Origin: Maratus speciosus
Lineage: Eukaryota; Arthropoda; Arachnida; Araneae; Salticidae
Direction: 5' to 3'
Assembly: GCA_963932465.1 (NCBI GenBank)
Contig: OZ010795.1
Coordinates: 18,783,197-18,847,196, forward strand
Length of the DNA: 64,000 bases
Below the pieces are notes generated by a model. It had not been told where the DNA came from, made no database searches, and saw only the letters and a list, made by a program, of their open reading frames with translations. Numbering within the stretch: the first letter of the stretch is position 1; each line of letters begins with the position of its first letter. This document shows, piece after piece, positions 57,101 to 64,000 of this stretch. The position numbers were made by a program, and so were the translations under genes.

Positions 57101-58213
57101 AATTCTTACTTTAGTTGTCGATTTATCTTCCCTTATTACTGGTCTGTGAGGCATGTAATACGTGTTTATTTCATCTTTATTAAACTCACATTCTTCAATT
57201 ATACCCAAACCACATTGTTCATTTAATATTTTCTCATATTCCTTAAGTAACCATTCATTTTTGCACAATTTTGATTTTAATCCCCAAAGTCTATGTTTAG
57301 CTACATCAAAATTGGATTCCAATTCATTTTTATTTACTTTCCACAAAAGTTTAGTTTCATATCTTCCATTTACAAAATTTAAATTATCATTAAATAAATC
57401 AAGAGCATCTAAATCCTTTTGTGAAAATAATTCATTTTTACTATCACAAATACCCAAAGACTCTAGTTTCCAAAACTTTTGCAAATCAAAATTTTCTATT
57501 TCATTAACAGATACAAGATGAGCATTAACTGTTTCGTTACCTTTAGAGTTTATTTTTCCCACTATTGTGTACCCAAAAAGTGTATTAGCTACATATAAAT
57601 GGTCATTAATTTCTTCAACGACACCTCTCTGAACATTCCAGAAATAATCAGCTCCAAGTAAAATTTGTACTTCGGATTCCTCGGGCGTAGGGTCGGCTAA
57701 CCTCCATCTTTTACTTTCAATGTATTTTATAACTAGAGGGTCAGAATTGGGAACCTTCAATGTTGTTGCACTTATCAAATCGGTAGCTAGCACCTCAACA
57801 TCTATAAAACGATGATAATTCATTTTACTTCGCAATTTAATTTTAAAAACATCATATTCTTCTTCGCGACCTTGATCCATGCCAAAAGCGAATACAGTTA
57901 AATGTTCTTTTCTTAAAACAGGCAAATTTAATTCACGAGCTAATGCTTTTGTTATGAAGCTTTTTTCGCTTGCAGAATCAAGTAATAATCGAACTACCTT
58001 TGATTTAGAATTACCTTGAGCAGTTACACAACATGTTTGCAATAAAACAGCATGCTTAGAATTTCTAAAATTACAATGAGAATTAGATACAACTGTTTGA
58101 TTTTGATTTTCATTAATTTCCGGTTTCAAACTTTTCTTAAAGCAAAATAATTTGTTATGTTCAGTGCTTTTACAATTTAGACATGGCTTTAATTTTATGC
58201 GGCATTGCGAAGA
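54161..58213 (-). CDS. pol: BEL/Pao pol segment: PR-RT-RH-IN, continuous with gag frame
   Basis: After the TGA at 58,214-58,216 the frame stays open for 1,350 codons. Residues below are counted from the TTG at 58,129. The aspartic protease has LLLDSASEKSF (D51). Reverse transcriptase has VRIVFDAS (341-348), FLADIEKAF (385-393, D388) and SLYVDDLF (465-472, catalytic DD of YVDD). RNase H has FSDAS (648-652), PRIELLGA with E691, LSDSQ with D721 and ADVLSRG with D767. Integrase has the HHCC zinc finger (H957/H962 region, C992, C995), D1027 (GVDLAGP), D1093 (FSDRGTNF) and E1144 (FGGLWEAG). The C-terminus (about 1,225-1,322) is DUF5641-like. Every catalytic residue I checked is present. There is no ATG before codon 84 of this numbering, so it must be translated as a gag fusion, which the TGA blocks unless it is read through. 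Confidence 0.93.
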   Translation of the reverse strand, partial: SSQCRIKLKPCLNCKSTEHNKLFCFKKSLKPEINENQNQTVVSNSHCNFRNSKHAVLLQTCCVTAQGNSKSKVVRLLLDSASEKSFITKALARELNLPVLRKEHLTVFAFGMDQGREEEYDVFKIKLRSKMNYHRFIDVEVLATDLISATTLKVPNSDPLVIKYIESKRWRLADPTPEESEVQILLGADYFWNVQRGVVEEINDHLYVANTLFGYTIVGKINSKGNETVNAHLVSVNEIENFDLQKFWKLESLGICDSKNELFSQKDLDALDLFNDNLNFVNGRYETKLLWKVNKNELESNFDVAKHRLWGLKSKLCKNEWLLKEYEKILNEQCGLGIIEECEFNKDEINTYYMPHRPVIREDKSTTKVRIVFDASSKDKGAKSLNECLFPGPNLNPNILDIILKFRLHKIAFLADIEKAFLQIQIQQEDRNFLRFLWFDNITSNNPILKVFRMTRVTFGVTTSPFFLSATIKHHIEGYKDLFGKIVNMLDTSLYVDDLFHGADSVNEAFVLSNGAEKILSEANMKLRKFKTNSSDLKFLWKEHGINFEEDTLEQNLSKVLGIIWITESDTLKIDIQPLLVEFDHKIITKRIVLQTVAKIYDPIGLISPFVIRIKFLMQELWEHGIDWDSTLPDSLSGKFRKWHNEIKDLVNFEILRKYFVTIPKLNPETAQLFIFSDASLKGYGSVAYLRDSSSCETSFVIAKSRVAPLKKITLPRIELLGALTAARLANYLKEIFKIVNENIFCLSDSQITLHWIKGSANNWKPFVANRVREIQELVAPVQWKFCKGKENPADVLSRGCSASELINNEVWLHGPSWLKEESLPVFPPETQPNLPDEEVLQEQRKTLVCSISQNIPEFELLFKFSSWSKLKRITAWCLRFIKNSTCPSERVYGFLTVPELERATNAIVKLIQNHEFGDELKILKSRKILNSKSKLLPLHPFLDENDILRVGGRLKNANLSEYQKHQIILPKRHHVTDLIIKYFHEKHLHSGTQLTISAIRQKFWIINAKEAVKREIRKCMKCFRNSSHLSSQLMGNLPSARVTQARVFSRVGVDLAGPFLIKPRKGRGVKPFKHYVCLYVCFVTKAIHLELVTDLTTETFLASLKRFVARRGKPLEIFSDRGTNFVGADREIKRMMSLIASDEKLHKYLTDEMIVWKFNPPSAPHFGGLWEAGIKQMKNHLKRTIGDQILTYEEFLTLIAQIESCLNSRPLVAESSDPNDFTALTPGHFIIGAPLTSLPEPDISSTYVTPLERWKLLQKIFQSFWKRWSSDYLSQLQQRTKWFRSNPNLKINDLVLIKEENQPPLRWKLGRIIELFPGDDNIVRVVKLKTSTGELKRPITKLSPLPMDI

Positions 58214-59389
58214 TCAATGCGATTTCAAAAAGCATTTGTAACATCTACCCTCCTTACGTAACATTAATCTTTTCTTATCATCAGCTAAATTTTTACACTC
58301 GGAAGATAAATGATCATTACCTTTGCAAAATACACAAAAAACTTTAATAGTGGCATTTAAGGTATTAGCATGTTGATATTTATTTGATGTTTTCTTTTCA
58401 CGAAATTCAGTTTTATTTTTATGTACAAAAGAAGAGGATGCATCATTTTTAGAACTTGTCATTGACAAAGCCTTTTCTCTACATTCTATTTCACATTTCA
58501 GAAAGGCAATTAGATCGGTTACATCTGACTCTTTGCTAGTATCACGTTTTCTATGATATTCAATCACTAATTCATGGGGCAATAGCTTTAGCAAAATAGG
58601 ATTTAGCAATTGTCCATAAGAACTGGATGTTACCCCCAAATTTCTTAAACTTCTAATATTAACTTCGCACATGTCATGCAATCTTCTTAATGCATTTAAA
58701 TTTGAACAATTTTTAACTGGTTCCATATTTAATAAATTAGTCATGTGTTTATTAATAATAACATCAACCTTACCAAAACGGTCCTTTAATAAATCAATAC
58801 AAGTATCATAATTTTGTTCTGTCAAAGGAAACCCTTCTATCACATTATAGGCCCGATTACATAACAAGGATTTTAGATAAGTGAATTTTTCTATCTTAGA
58901 TAGTGATTTATTCTGGTGTAACGATGTTTCAAAACAGTTAAAAAATTCGACCCATTCTTCGATTTCACCAGTAAATTTTGGAACATTTAATTTAGGCAAT
59001 TTCATGGCAGAACTCGTTTCTGTTCCACTAGCAGAACCATTCAATGAATTTACACGACTAGTTGCTATCATAGAAACATTATCCTTTTTACATTTTCTTA
59101 ATCTATTTTTAATTTTAAATTTAGCACTGATCAATTGGTCAGTGTACTTTTCACTATTAGCAATGTCCTTTTCATATTCTTTTAAGTCGGATATTTGAGC
59201 TTCAATATCACGATTCAAACTTTGGAAAGCCGTTTCTTTTAAGAGAAATATTTCTTGAAGCTCTAATAATTCATCGGTTTTCGTATTATCAATGTCATCA
59301 TTTAATAATGTTTCTAATTTTGTAATTAATTTCGTGAAACTCGTTCGTTCAACAGAACGTTTTGCTTTCAGCTTTTCAAGATTTTCCAT
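58214..59389 (-). CDS. gag: BEL/Pao gag segment, ending at TGA in the second zinc knuckle
   Basis: 391 codons from a genuine ATG (59,387-59,389), about 280 bp downstream of the 5' LTR. Residues 1-105 are rich in charged residues and predicted helical or coiled coil. Residues about 128-270 (KLPKLNVPKFTGEIEEWVEF, then FLxxxL-like helices) match the DUF1759/gag domain of BEL elements. Nucleocapsid CCHC knuckle 1 is C352-C355-H360-C365. Knuckle 2 starts C383-C386-H391, and its last Cys lies at position 396, beyond the TGA at codon 392. As written, gag lacks a complete second knuckle. Confidence 0.92.
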   Translation of the reverse strand: MENLEKLKAKRSVERTSFTKLITKLETLLNDDIDNTKTDELLELQEIFLLKETAFQSLNRDIEAQISDLKEYEKDIANSEKYTDQLISAKFKIKNRLRKCKKDNVSMIATSRVNSLNGSASGTETSSAMKLPKLNVPKFTGEIEEWVEFFNCFETSLHQNKSLSKIEKFTYLKSLLCNRAYNVIEGFPLTEQNYDTCIDLLKDRFGKVDVIINKHMTNLLNMEPVKNCSNLNALRRLHDMCEVNIRSLRNLGVTSSSYGQLLNPILLKLLPHELVIEYHRKRDTSKESDVTDLIAFLKCEIECREKALSMTSSKNDASSSFVHKNKTEFREKKTSNKYQHANTLNATIKVFCVFCKGNDHLSSECKNLADDKKRLMLRKEGRCYKCFLKSH

Positions 59390-59644
59390 TTTAAATAAAG
59401 AATAATTCTTATTTTAAAACATTAACCATTCATAGAAAATGAAAAAAATATTTTCTTACCTGTTAATTCCAGGTAATGTAGATGGCATGTCGTAATCCAA
59501 ATGGCACAATAATAATTCCAATAATTCCACACTAATCACAGGTTGAAATATAAATCACACACTAATCACATGTTGAAAAATAAATCACAGTTGTTAATCA
59601 CAAATCTCTTTCACAATAGCTCACTATTATTTCCAAAAAATGTT

Positions 59645-59664
59645 TCGCGGGTTACTCGGCACCA
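59645..59664 (-). promoter_or_regulatory. Primer binding site
   Basis: The minus strand reads TGGTGCCGAGTAACCCGCGA just downstream of the 5' LTR. Starting with TGG, it is complementary to a tRNA 3' end ending CCA. I cannot assign the tRNA from memory. The spacer to the LTR end is 8 nt, or 3 nt if the shared ATAAA is counted as part of the LTR. Confidence 0.75.
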
Positions 59665-59672
59665 AAAATAAA

Positions 59673-60358
59673 TGTTGGCGCCGAAATTCATCTGACAAAT
59701 AAATTTTCAAAATCCAAGTGAGATGGGAGAGCAATTAGGTTAAATAGTTTATTAAATAAAACTGAAATAGTATGTAAATTCTATTCATCATTAGAAGTTA
59801 ATAATTGTTCCATAATAGCAATTCTCCGTATTTAACAGAGCCAATACAAAAAAAAAAAAAAATGTGTTCTCTGCTTGGTTGCAGAGTCAGGACTTCCACT
59901 ATACACTCTGTATTAAACAGAGCCATGATTTAACAATTGGCATCTCTGATTACAGAGTCAGGACATGTTACATGTTCTCTGCTTGGTTACAGAGTCAAGA
60001 CTGACCATTTTAAAAATGATACATATTATATAAAATAAACATCAAAATAAAAATTACAATATGCAGTTATAAATCTTCTAAATAGCTATAATATTCATTT
60101 AAATGACATCCAAGTAATTATAAAACTAATAAATCACCATCAATTCAAAATTATTATAAAGTAAATAAATCTATATTACATGACCTTGAAATCATAATGT
60201 TACTCATAAATATTGATTCAGGGTTATAAACAATTTAGATAAACAGATTAGATTTTTTCTGTCAAAAGAAATCAGTTTTATAATTATATTTCGCAATATG
60301 AAAGATAAACAGAGTTAAATTATAAACAAATAAATTTGAGGGCATTTACGCCGTAACA
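59673..60358 (-). repeat. 5' LTR of the BEL/Pao element
   Basis: 686 bp, same TGTT...AACA edges as the 3' LTR. The five extra bases are in the A tract near 59,850. The element's promoter should lie here. Confidence 0.95.
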
Positions 60359-60659
60359 ATGACGTCATAAGAATATTGTCCATTGATTGTTGGAGAACTT
60401 AATTTGTGAATGATTACCTCAATGGCTTAATATGTTTTACGGTTCGCGATAAAGGAATCACTTGTGTTTAGGTTTATGGAATGAGATATTAAGCTGTCAA
60501 GCTAATTTCAAGTGAAGTTAATCTAGGATATATGTACTTTTTAATCGAAATTTAAAAACAATGCTTTGATCTCAAAATAAAATGTTTTAGCTTATATAAT
60601 TGGTTATTTTTATTAATTATTTATTTAGGTACTTTTCCATTATAGCTCATTTTTTAAAA

Positions 60660-60920
60660 AAACTTGGCGCAATTCGGGCTTCAGAGAGTGAGATATGTTG
60701 TCAAATTATATAAACAGCTATAAAAACAAACCTGATGAATTTTTATTTTTTTATACATGTATTTATTATTATTAATTATTTATTTAAGTACTTTTACACT
60801 ATAGAGCACCTTGCATTTAAAAAAAAAAAAGCTTGGTGCAATTCGGGCATCAGAAAGTGAGATATGTTGCCAAAATATATAAACAGCTATGAAAACAAAT
60901 CTAATGATCTTTTATTTTTG
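60660..60920. repeat. Short tandem of about 167 bp, relatives at 36.6 and 37.6 kb
   Basis: CTTGG(C/T)GCAATTCGGGC(T/A)TC, AGTGAGATATGTTG and AAACAGCTATAAAAACAAA occur at about 60,664 and 60,832. The inverted equivalent (CCGAATTGCGCCAAGCT) is at 36,658 and 37,660. Confidence 0.6.
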
Positions 60921-61132
60921 TTTATATGTGAATTTATATACATAAAAAAATAATTTCTAAATATATATATATATATATATTATATATATACAAATTACGG
61001 CATAGATGTCATATATGCACCGGGATACCTAACTGGCGCCAAAATGATGCTATTTTGCCTGATATGTTAACACAGCTATTGATTTTTATTTATTAATAAA
61101 CTGTTTATTTAGTTTTTTTTTTTTTTTTTTTA

Positions 61133-61312
61133 GCAGAGATGTCATATAAATTTGAGCCATATTGGCGCGATTTTTTTCGACGCTAATTTGGCGAAAACCT
61201 CGTTGCCATATCATCTATATCCGGGTTACCCTATCAAGCAAAATAACGATACTTTGGGGCCAGTTAAGTAACCGGTGCGTATATGGCAAAATCACGCCAA
61301 TAATGACATCTG
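61133..61312. mobile_element. hAT-like MITE, diverged copy
   Basis: CAGAGATGTCATATAAATTT and ATTGGCGCGATTTTTTTCG mirror CACGCCAATAATGACATCTG at the right end. Interior CAAGCAAAATAACGATACTT and CCAGTTAAGTA match the copies at 61,371 and 62,801. It follows a T-rich run. Confidence 0.6.
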
Positions 61313-61370
61313 TGCCCTTTTTTAAAAAATTATATAAATTGTTTTGTTCTATAGTTATTAATTAAACTTT

Positions 61371-61569
61371 GGTACAGATGTCATATACGCTTAATATTGG
61401 CGCGATATTTTTCCGCCGTTAATTTGGCGAAAACATCAACAGCATAAACAACAACATCCGGGTTATCGTATCAAGCAAAATAACAACACTTTGGCGCCAG
61501 TTAAGTATCCGTTGCTAATAAGACATTGGCGTCAGAAAAAAATCGCGCCAATATGGGGACATCTGTGCG
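61371..61569. mobile_element. 199-bp hAT-like MITE with 8-bp target duplication, copy 1
   Basis: Ends GGTACAGATGTC and GACATCTGTGCG are inverted repeats that extend into ATATTGGCGCGAT. It is flanked by TAAACTTT at 61,363-61,370 and 61,570-61,577. An 8-bp duplication suits hAT elements. The element sits inside an older MITE whose uninterrupted form is at 26,826-27,162. Confidence 0.75.
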
Positions 61570-61772
61570 TAAACTTTTATATATTTATTGTTATTTCCTT
61601 TTCAAAATAATAGCAAATAATTTTAAAATATATATTATATAACTGGTATTCGAAAGCGAGATTTTTGCCAATTGGCGCCAGAAAACAATCACGCCAAACC
61701 CGATGCATACATGTCATCTCTGCAAAAATTACTTCTGTTTCATTATAAGAAAGGATAAATAGCTTTTTTTGG

Positions 61773-62053
61773 TACTTGTTAGCTATCCCGTCGACCAATT
61801 TCGCCAAAATATGTAAATCGCCAAACCACTCGCCAAATTATATAAATAGACATAATTTTTATTTTAAATAACGAAAGAACAAATAAATTAGTGAAACATT
61901 AATAAAAACACAAATAAAACGTCGAATTAATGGTTTTAATTGCCATTATTGGCATTTAATCTTACAATTAATTAATTAATGGCAAACTATTATTGGCATT
62001 TAAGCTTACAATTTGGCGACAGTAATTTGGTCGATGGGATAACTAACAAGACT
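61773..62053. mobile_element. TTATCCCGTCGA-family MITE, copy in unit 1
   Basis: Left CTTGTTAGCTATCCCGTCGA and right TCGATGGGATAACTAACAAG are inverted repeats about 280 bp apart, with the same interior as 37,255-37,534. Confidence 0.7.
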
Positions 62054-62118
62054 CGCCAAATTATATAAATTGACATAATTTTTATTTTAAATGACGAAAG
62101 AACAAATAAATTAGTATA

Positions 62119-62630
62119 TCTACCCTATATATATAAAATCGTAATGAAACGAATTTATGAAACGAATATATGAAACGGCTGAAATGTATCGATTCTTTGA
62201 ATCGACTGATTAAACAACTGATTTTGTTTCACGGCGATTTCTCCTAAAATATGGAATACTTAGCGATGAAATTAACACCAAAAATCCGATTTGATCCACA
62301 GATCTCAAAACTGGTATTAGATTTTTTAAATTCGAATTAGTTTTCGAAATATTAATTTTTTTCTAATTTTAAATACATTTTTTCTAATGATGGCAACTCA
62401 AATTTTAATCATAACAGAATTTTTTTTTCATAATTCAGAAAAGGTTACTATTTTAAATTAATTTGCCAACCAGTTTGGCCTCCTTTAAATCTATGCTAAG
62501 AACAATGCTTTCTTTGTATTTCGTTATCATTTTATTAAATACAAAACTTTAATTTAAAAATGAAACATTTAAATTGATGGCTTTCACTTCTTGAAAAAAA
62601 AAAAAAAAAAAGAAAAGAAAAATATTAGGC
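62119..62630 (+). repeat. H3 repeat body in unit 1 (Helitron-like 5' end)
   Basis: Starts TCTACCCTATATATATAAAA TCG and runs through TTTCACGGCGATTTC, TGGAATACTTAGCGATGAAA and ACCAGTTTGGCCTCC. It matches 26,300-26,825. The leading TC and AT-rich start resemble Helitron 5' ends, but no matching 3' terminus was found. Confidence 0.5.
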
Positions 62631-62800
62631 ACAGATGTCATATACGCACCGGGGTTCCTATTTGGCGCACAAATGGCATTATTTTGATAGACATGGTAAC
62701 CCGGCTATTGTTGTTTGTTTAATAGTAAATGTTTATTTACTTTTATTTCTTTTTTAAATTTATATAAATTGTTTTGTTCTATAGTTATTAATTAAACTTT

Positions 62801-62999
62801 GGTACAGATGTCATATACGCTTAATACTGGCGCGATATTTTTCCGACGTCAATTTGGCGAAAACATCAACAGCATAAACAACAACATCCGGGTTATCGTA
62901 TCAAGCAAAATAACAACACTTTGGCGCCAGTTAAGTATCCGTTGCTAATAAGACACCGGCGTCAGAAAAAAATCGCGCCAATATGGGGACATCTGTGCG
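62801..62999. mobile_element. 199-bp hAT-like MITE, copy in unit 2
   Basis: Duplicate of 61,371-61,569 with the same TAAACTTT flanks at 62,793-62,800 and 63,000-63,007. It was copied by the tandem duplication and was not an independent insertion. Confidence 0.75.
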
Positions 63000-63202
63000 T
63001 AAACTTTTATATATTTATTGTTATTTCCTTTTCAAAATAATAGCAAATAATTTTAAAATATATATTATGTAACTGGTATTCGAAAGCGAGATTTTTGCCA
63101 ATTGGTGCCAGAAAACAATCACGCCAATGCATACCGATGCATACATGTCATCTCTGCAAAAATTACTTCTGTTTCATTATAAAAAAGGATAAATAGCTTT
63201 TT

Positions 63203-63485
63203 TTGGTACTTGTTAGCTATCCCGTCGACCAATATCGCCAAAATATGTAAATCGCCAAACCACTTGCTAAATTATATAAATAGACATAATTTTTATTTTA
63301 AATAACGAAAGAACAAATAAATTAGTAAAACATTAATAAAAATACAAATAAAACGTCGAAATAATGGTTTTAATTGCCATTATTGGCATTTAATCTTACA
63401 ATTAATTAATTAATGGCAAACCATTATTGGCATTTAATCTTACAATTTGGCGACAGTAATTTGGTCGATGGGATAACTAACAAGA
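63203..63485. mobile_element. TTATCCCGTCGA-family MITE, copy in unit 2
   Basis: Duplicate of 61,773-62,053 within unit 2, with a few substitutions. Confidence 0.7.
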
Positions 63486-64000
63486 CTCGCCAAATTATAT
63501 AAATTGACATAATTTTTATTTTAAACGACGAAAGAACAAATAAATTAGTATATCTACCCTATATATATAAAATCGTAATGAAACGAATTTATGAAACGAA
63601 TATATGAAACCGCTGAAATGTATCAATTCTTTGAATGCACTGATTAAACAACTGATTTTGTTTCACGGCGATTTCTCCTAAAATATGGAATACTTAGCGA
63701 TGAAATTAACACCAAAAATCCGATTTGATCCACAGATCTCAAAACTGGTATTAGATTTTTTAAATTCGAATTAGTTTTCGAAATATTAATTTTTTTCTAA
63801 TTTTAAATACATTTTTTCTAATGATGGCAACTCAAATTTTAATCATAACAGAATTTTTTTTTTCATAATTCAGAAAAGGTTACTATTTTAAATTAATTTG
63901 CCGACCAGTTTGGCCTCCTTTAAATCTATGCTAAGAACAACGCTTTCTTTGTATTTCGTTATCATTTTATTAAATACAAAACATTCATTTAAAAATGAAA

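Larger units (their letters stand above)
53187..60358 (-). mobile_element. BEL/Pao LTR retrotransposon, full length, very young
   Basis: A 7,172-bp element on the minus strand with two LTRs, a primer binding site, gag, pol and a polypurine tract. Pol order is protease, reverse transcriptase, RNase H, integrase and a C-terminal DUF5641-type region, which is diagnostic of BEL/Pao. Gag and pol are in a single frame split by one TGA. The LTRs differ by one base and one A-tract length, so insertion is recent. A target-site duplication is not apparent at the outer edges (ATAAA on the left, ATGAC on the right). Confidence 0.95.
61331..62760. repeat. 1,430-bp direct tandem duplication, unit 1
   Basis: Every landmark recurs 1,430 bp downstream: GGTACAGATG at 61,371 and 62,801, and the MITE at 61,773 and 63,203. 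Units differ by scattered substitutions and a few short indels, about 98% identity by eye. The unit contains two MITEs and the H3 repeat body. Non-coding. Confidence 0.85.
62761..64000. repeat. 1,430-bp direct tandem duplication, unit 2 (cut by window end)
   Basis: Corresponds position for position to 61,331-62,570. The window ends 190 bp before the unit would be complete, so a third copy beyond the edge is possible. Confidence 0.85.

Noticed and set aside
54165..57521. Plus-strand open frames up to 119 codons
   Set aside because: Antisense shadows of the BEL/Pao pol frame.

Overview
This window is AT-rich, repeat-dense animal nuclear DNA with almost no conventional coding content. It carries a ligand-gated channel of the ionotropic receptor (IR) class, which is known from protostomes. 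It also holds a BEL/Pao retrotransposon, Tc1/mariner-type and other TIR elements, Helitron-type termini, tRNA-derived repeats and many foldback MITEs. Together these point to an arthropod. I lean towards a spider or other arachnid from the style of the BEL/Pao element, the IR and the tRNA-SINE, but that is inference and not proof. No prokaryotic organisation is present (no operons, ribosome binding sites or CRISPR).

Layout. 0-3 kb: old dispersed repeats, including a Helitron-type 3' end near 1.69 kb. 3.5-4.25 kb: a large inverted repeat, possibly two opposed Penelope-like 3' ends. 6-8 kb: a 300-bp tandem duplication, then a cluster of tRNA-Thr(TGU)-like modules in both orientations. 8.5-10 kb: a nested inverted-repeat cluster. 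10.46-11.3 kb: a higher-order tandem repeat. 13.6-15.5 kb: a dispersed repeat whose relative near 45-50 kb is split by later insertions. 15.55-17.14 kb: a decayed Tc1/mariner element with a broken transposase. 19.0-20.3 kb: a TIR element built on a GGCCATCTCTCC motif. 22.65-23.73 kb: the IR gene, the only clear host gene. 24.1-25.05 kb: a 145-bp tandem array. 29.36 kb: a candidate first exon encoding a signal peptide. 30.67-31.34 kb: a pogo/Tigger-like MITE with a tRNA-SINE nested in it, flanked by a 16-bp target duplication. 33.9-35.9 kb: a 2-kb long-TIR transposon nested in a Helitron-like element. 38.2-39.25 kb: a Helitron-like element with internal 165-bp tandem repeats. 41.4, 48.0 and 52.0 kb: near-perfect palindromic MITEs. 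43-44.2 kb: a second tRNA-like repeat family, in three copies. 53.19-60.36 kb: a very young BEL/Pao retrotransposon on the minus strand. 61.3 kb to the end: a 1,430-bp direct tandem duplication built from nested MITEs.

The most informative observation is the BEL/Pao element. Its LTRs differ by one substitution and one A-tract length change, and its gag and pol lie in one reading frame separated by a single TGA that falls inside the second gag zinc knuckle. The pol part has no ATG near its start, so it depends on passing that TGA. Either the element was killed very recently (the change fits a CpG transition) or it uses stop-codon readthrough. The rest of the window is best read as a stack of nested transposable elements, several with a comparable empty site elsewhere in the window that gives the order of insertion.
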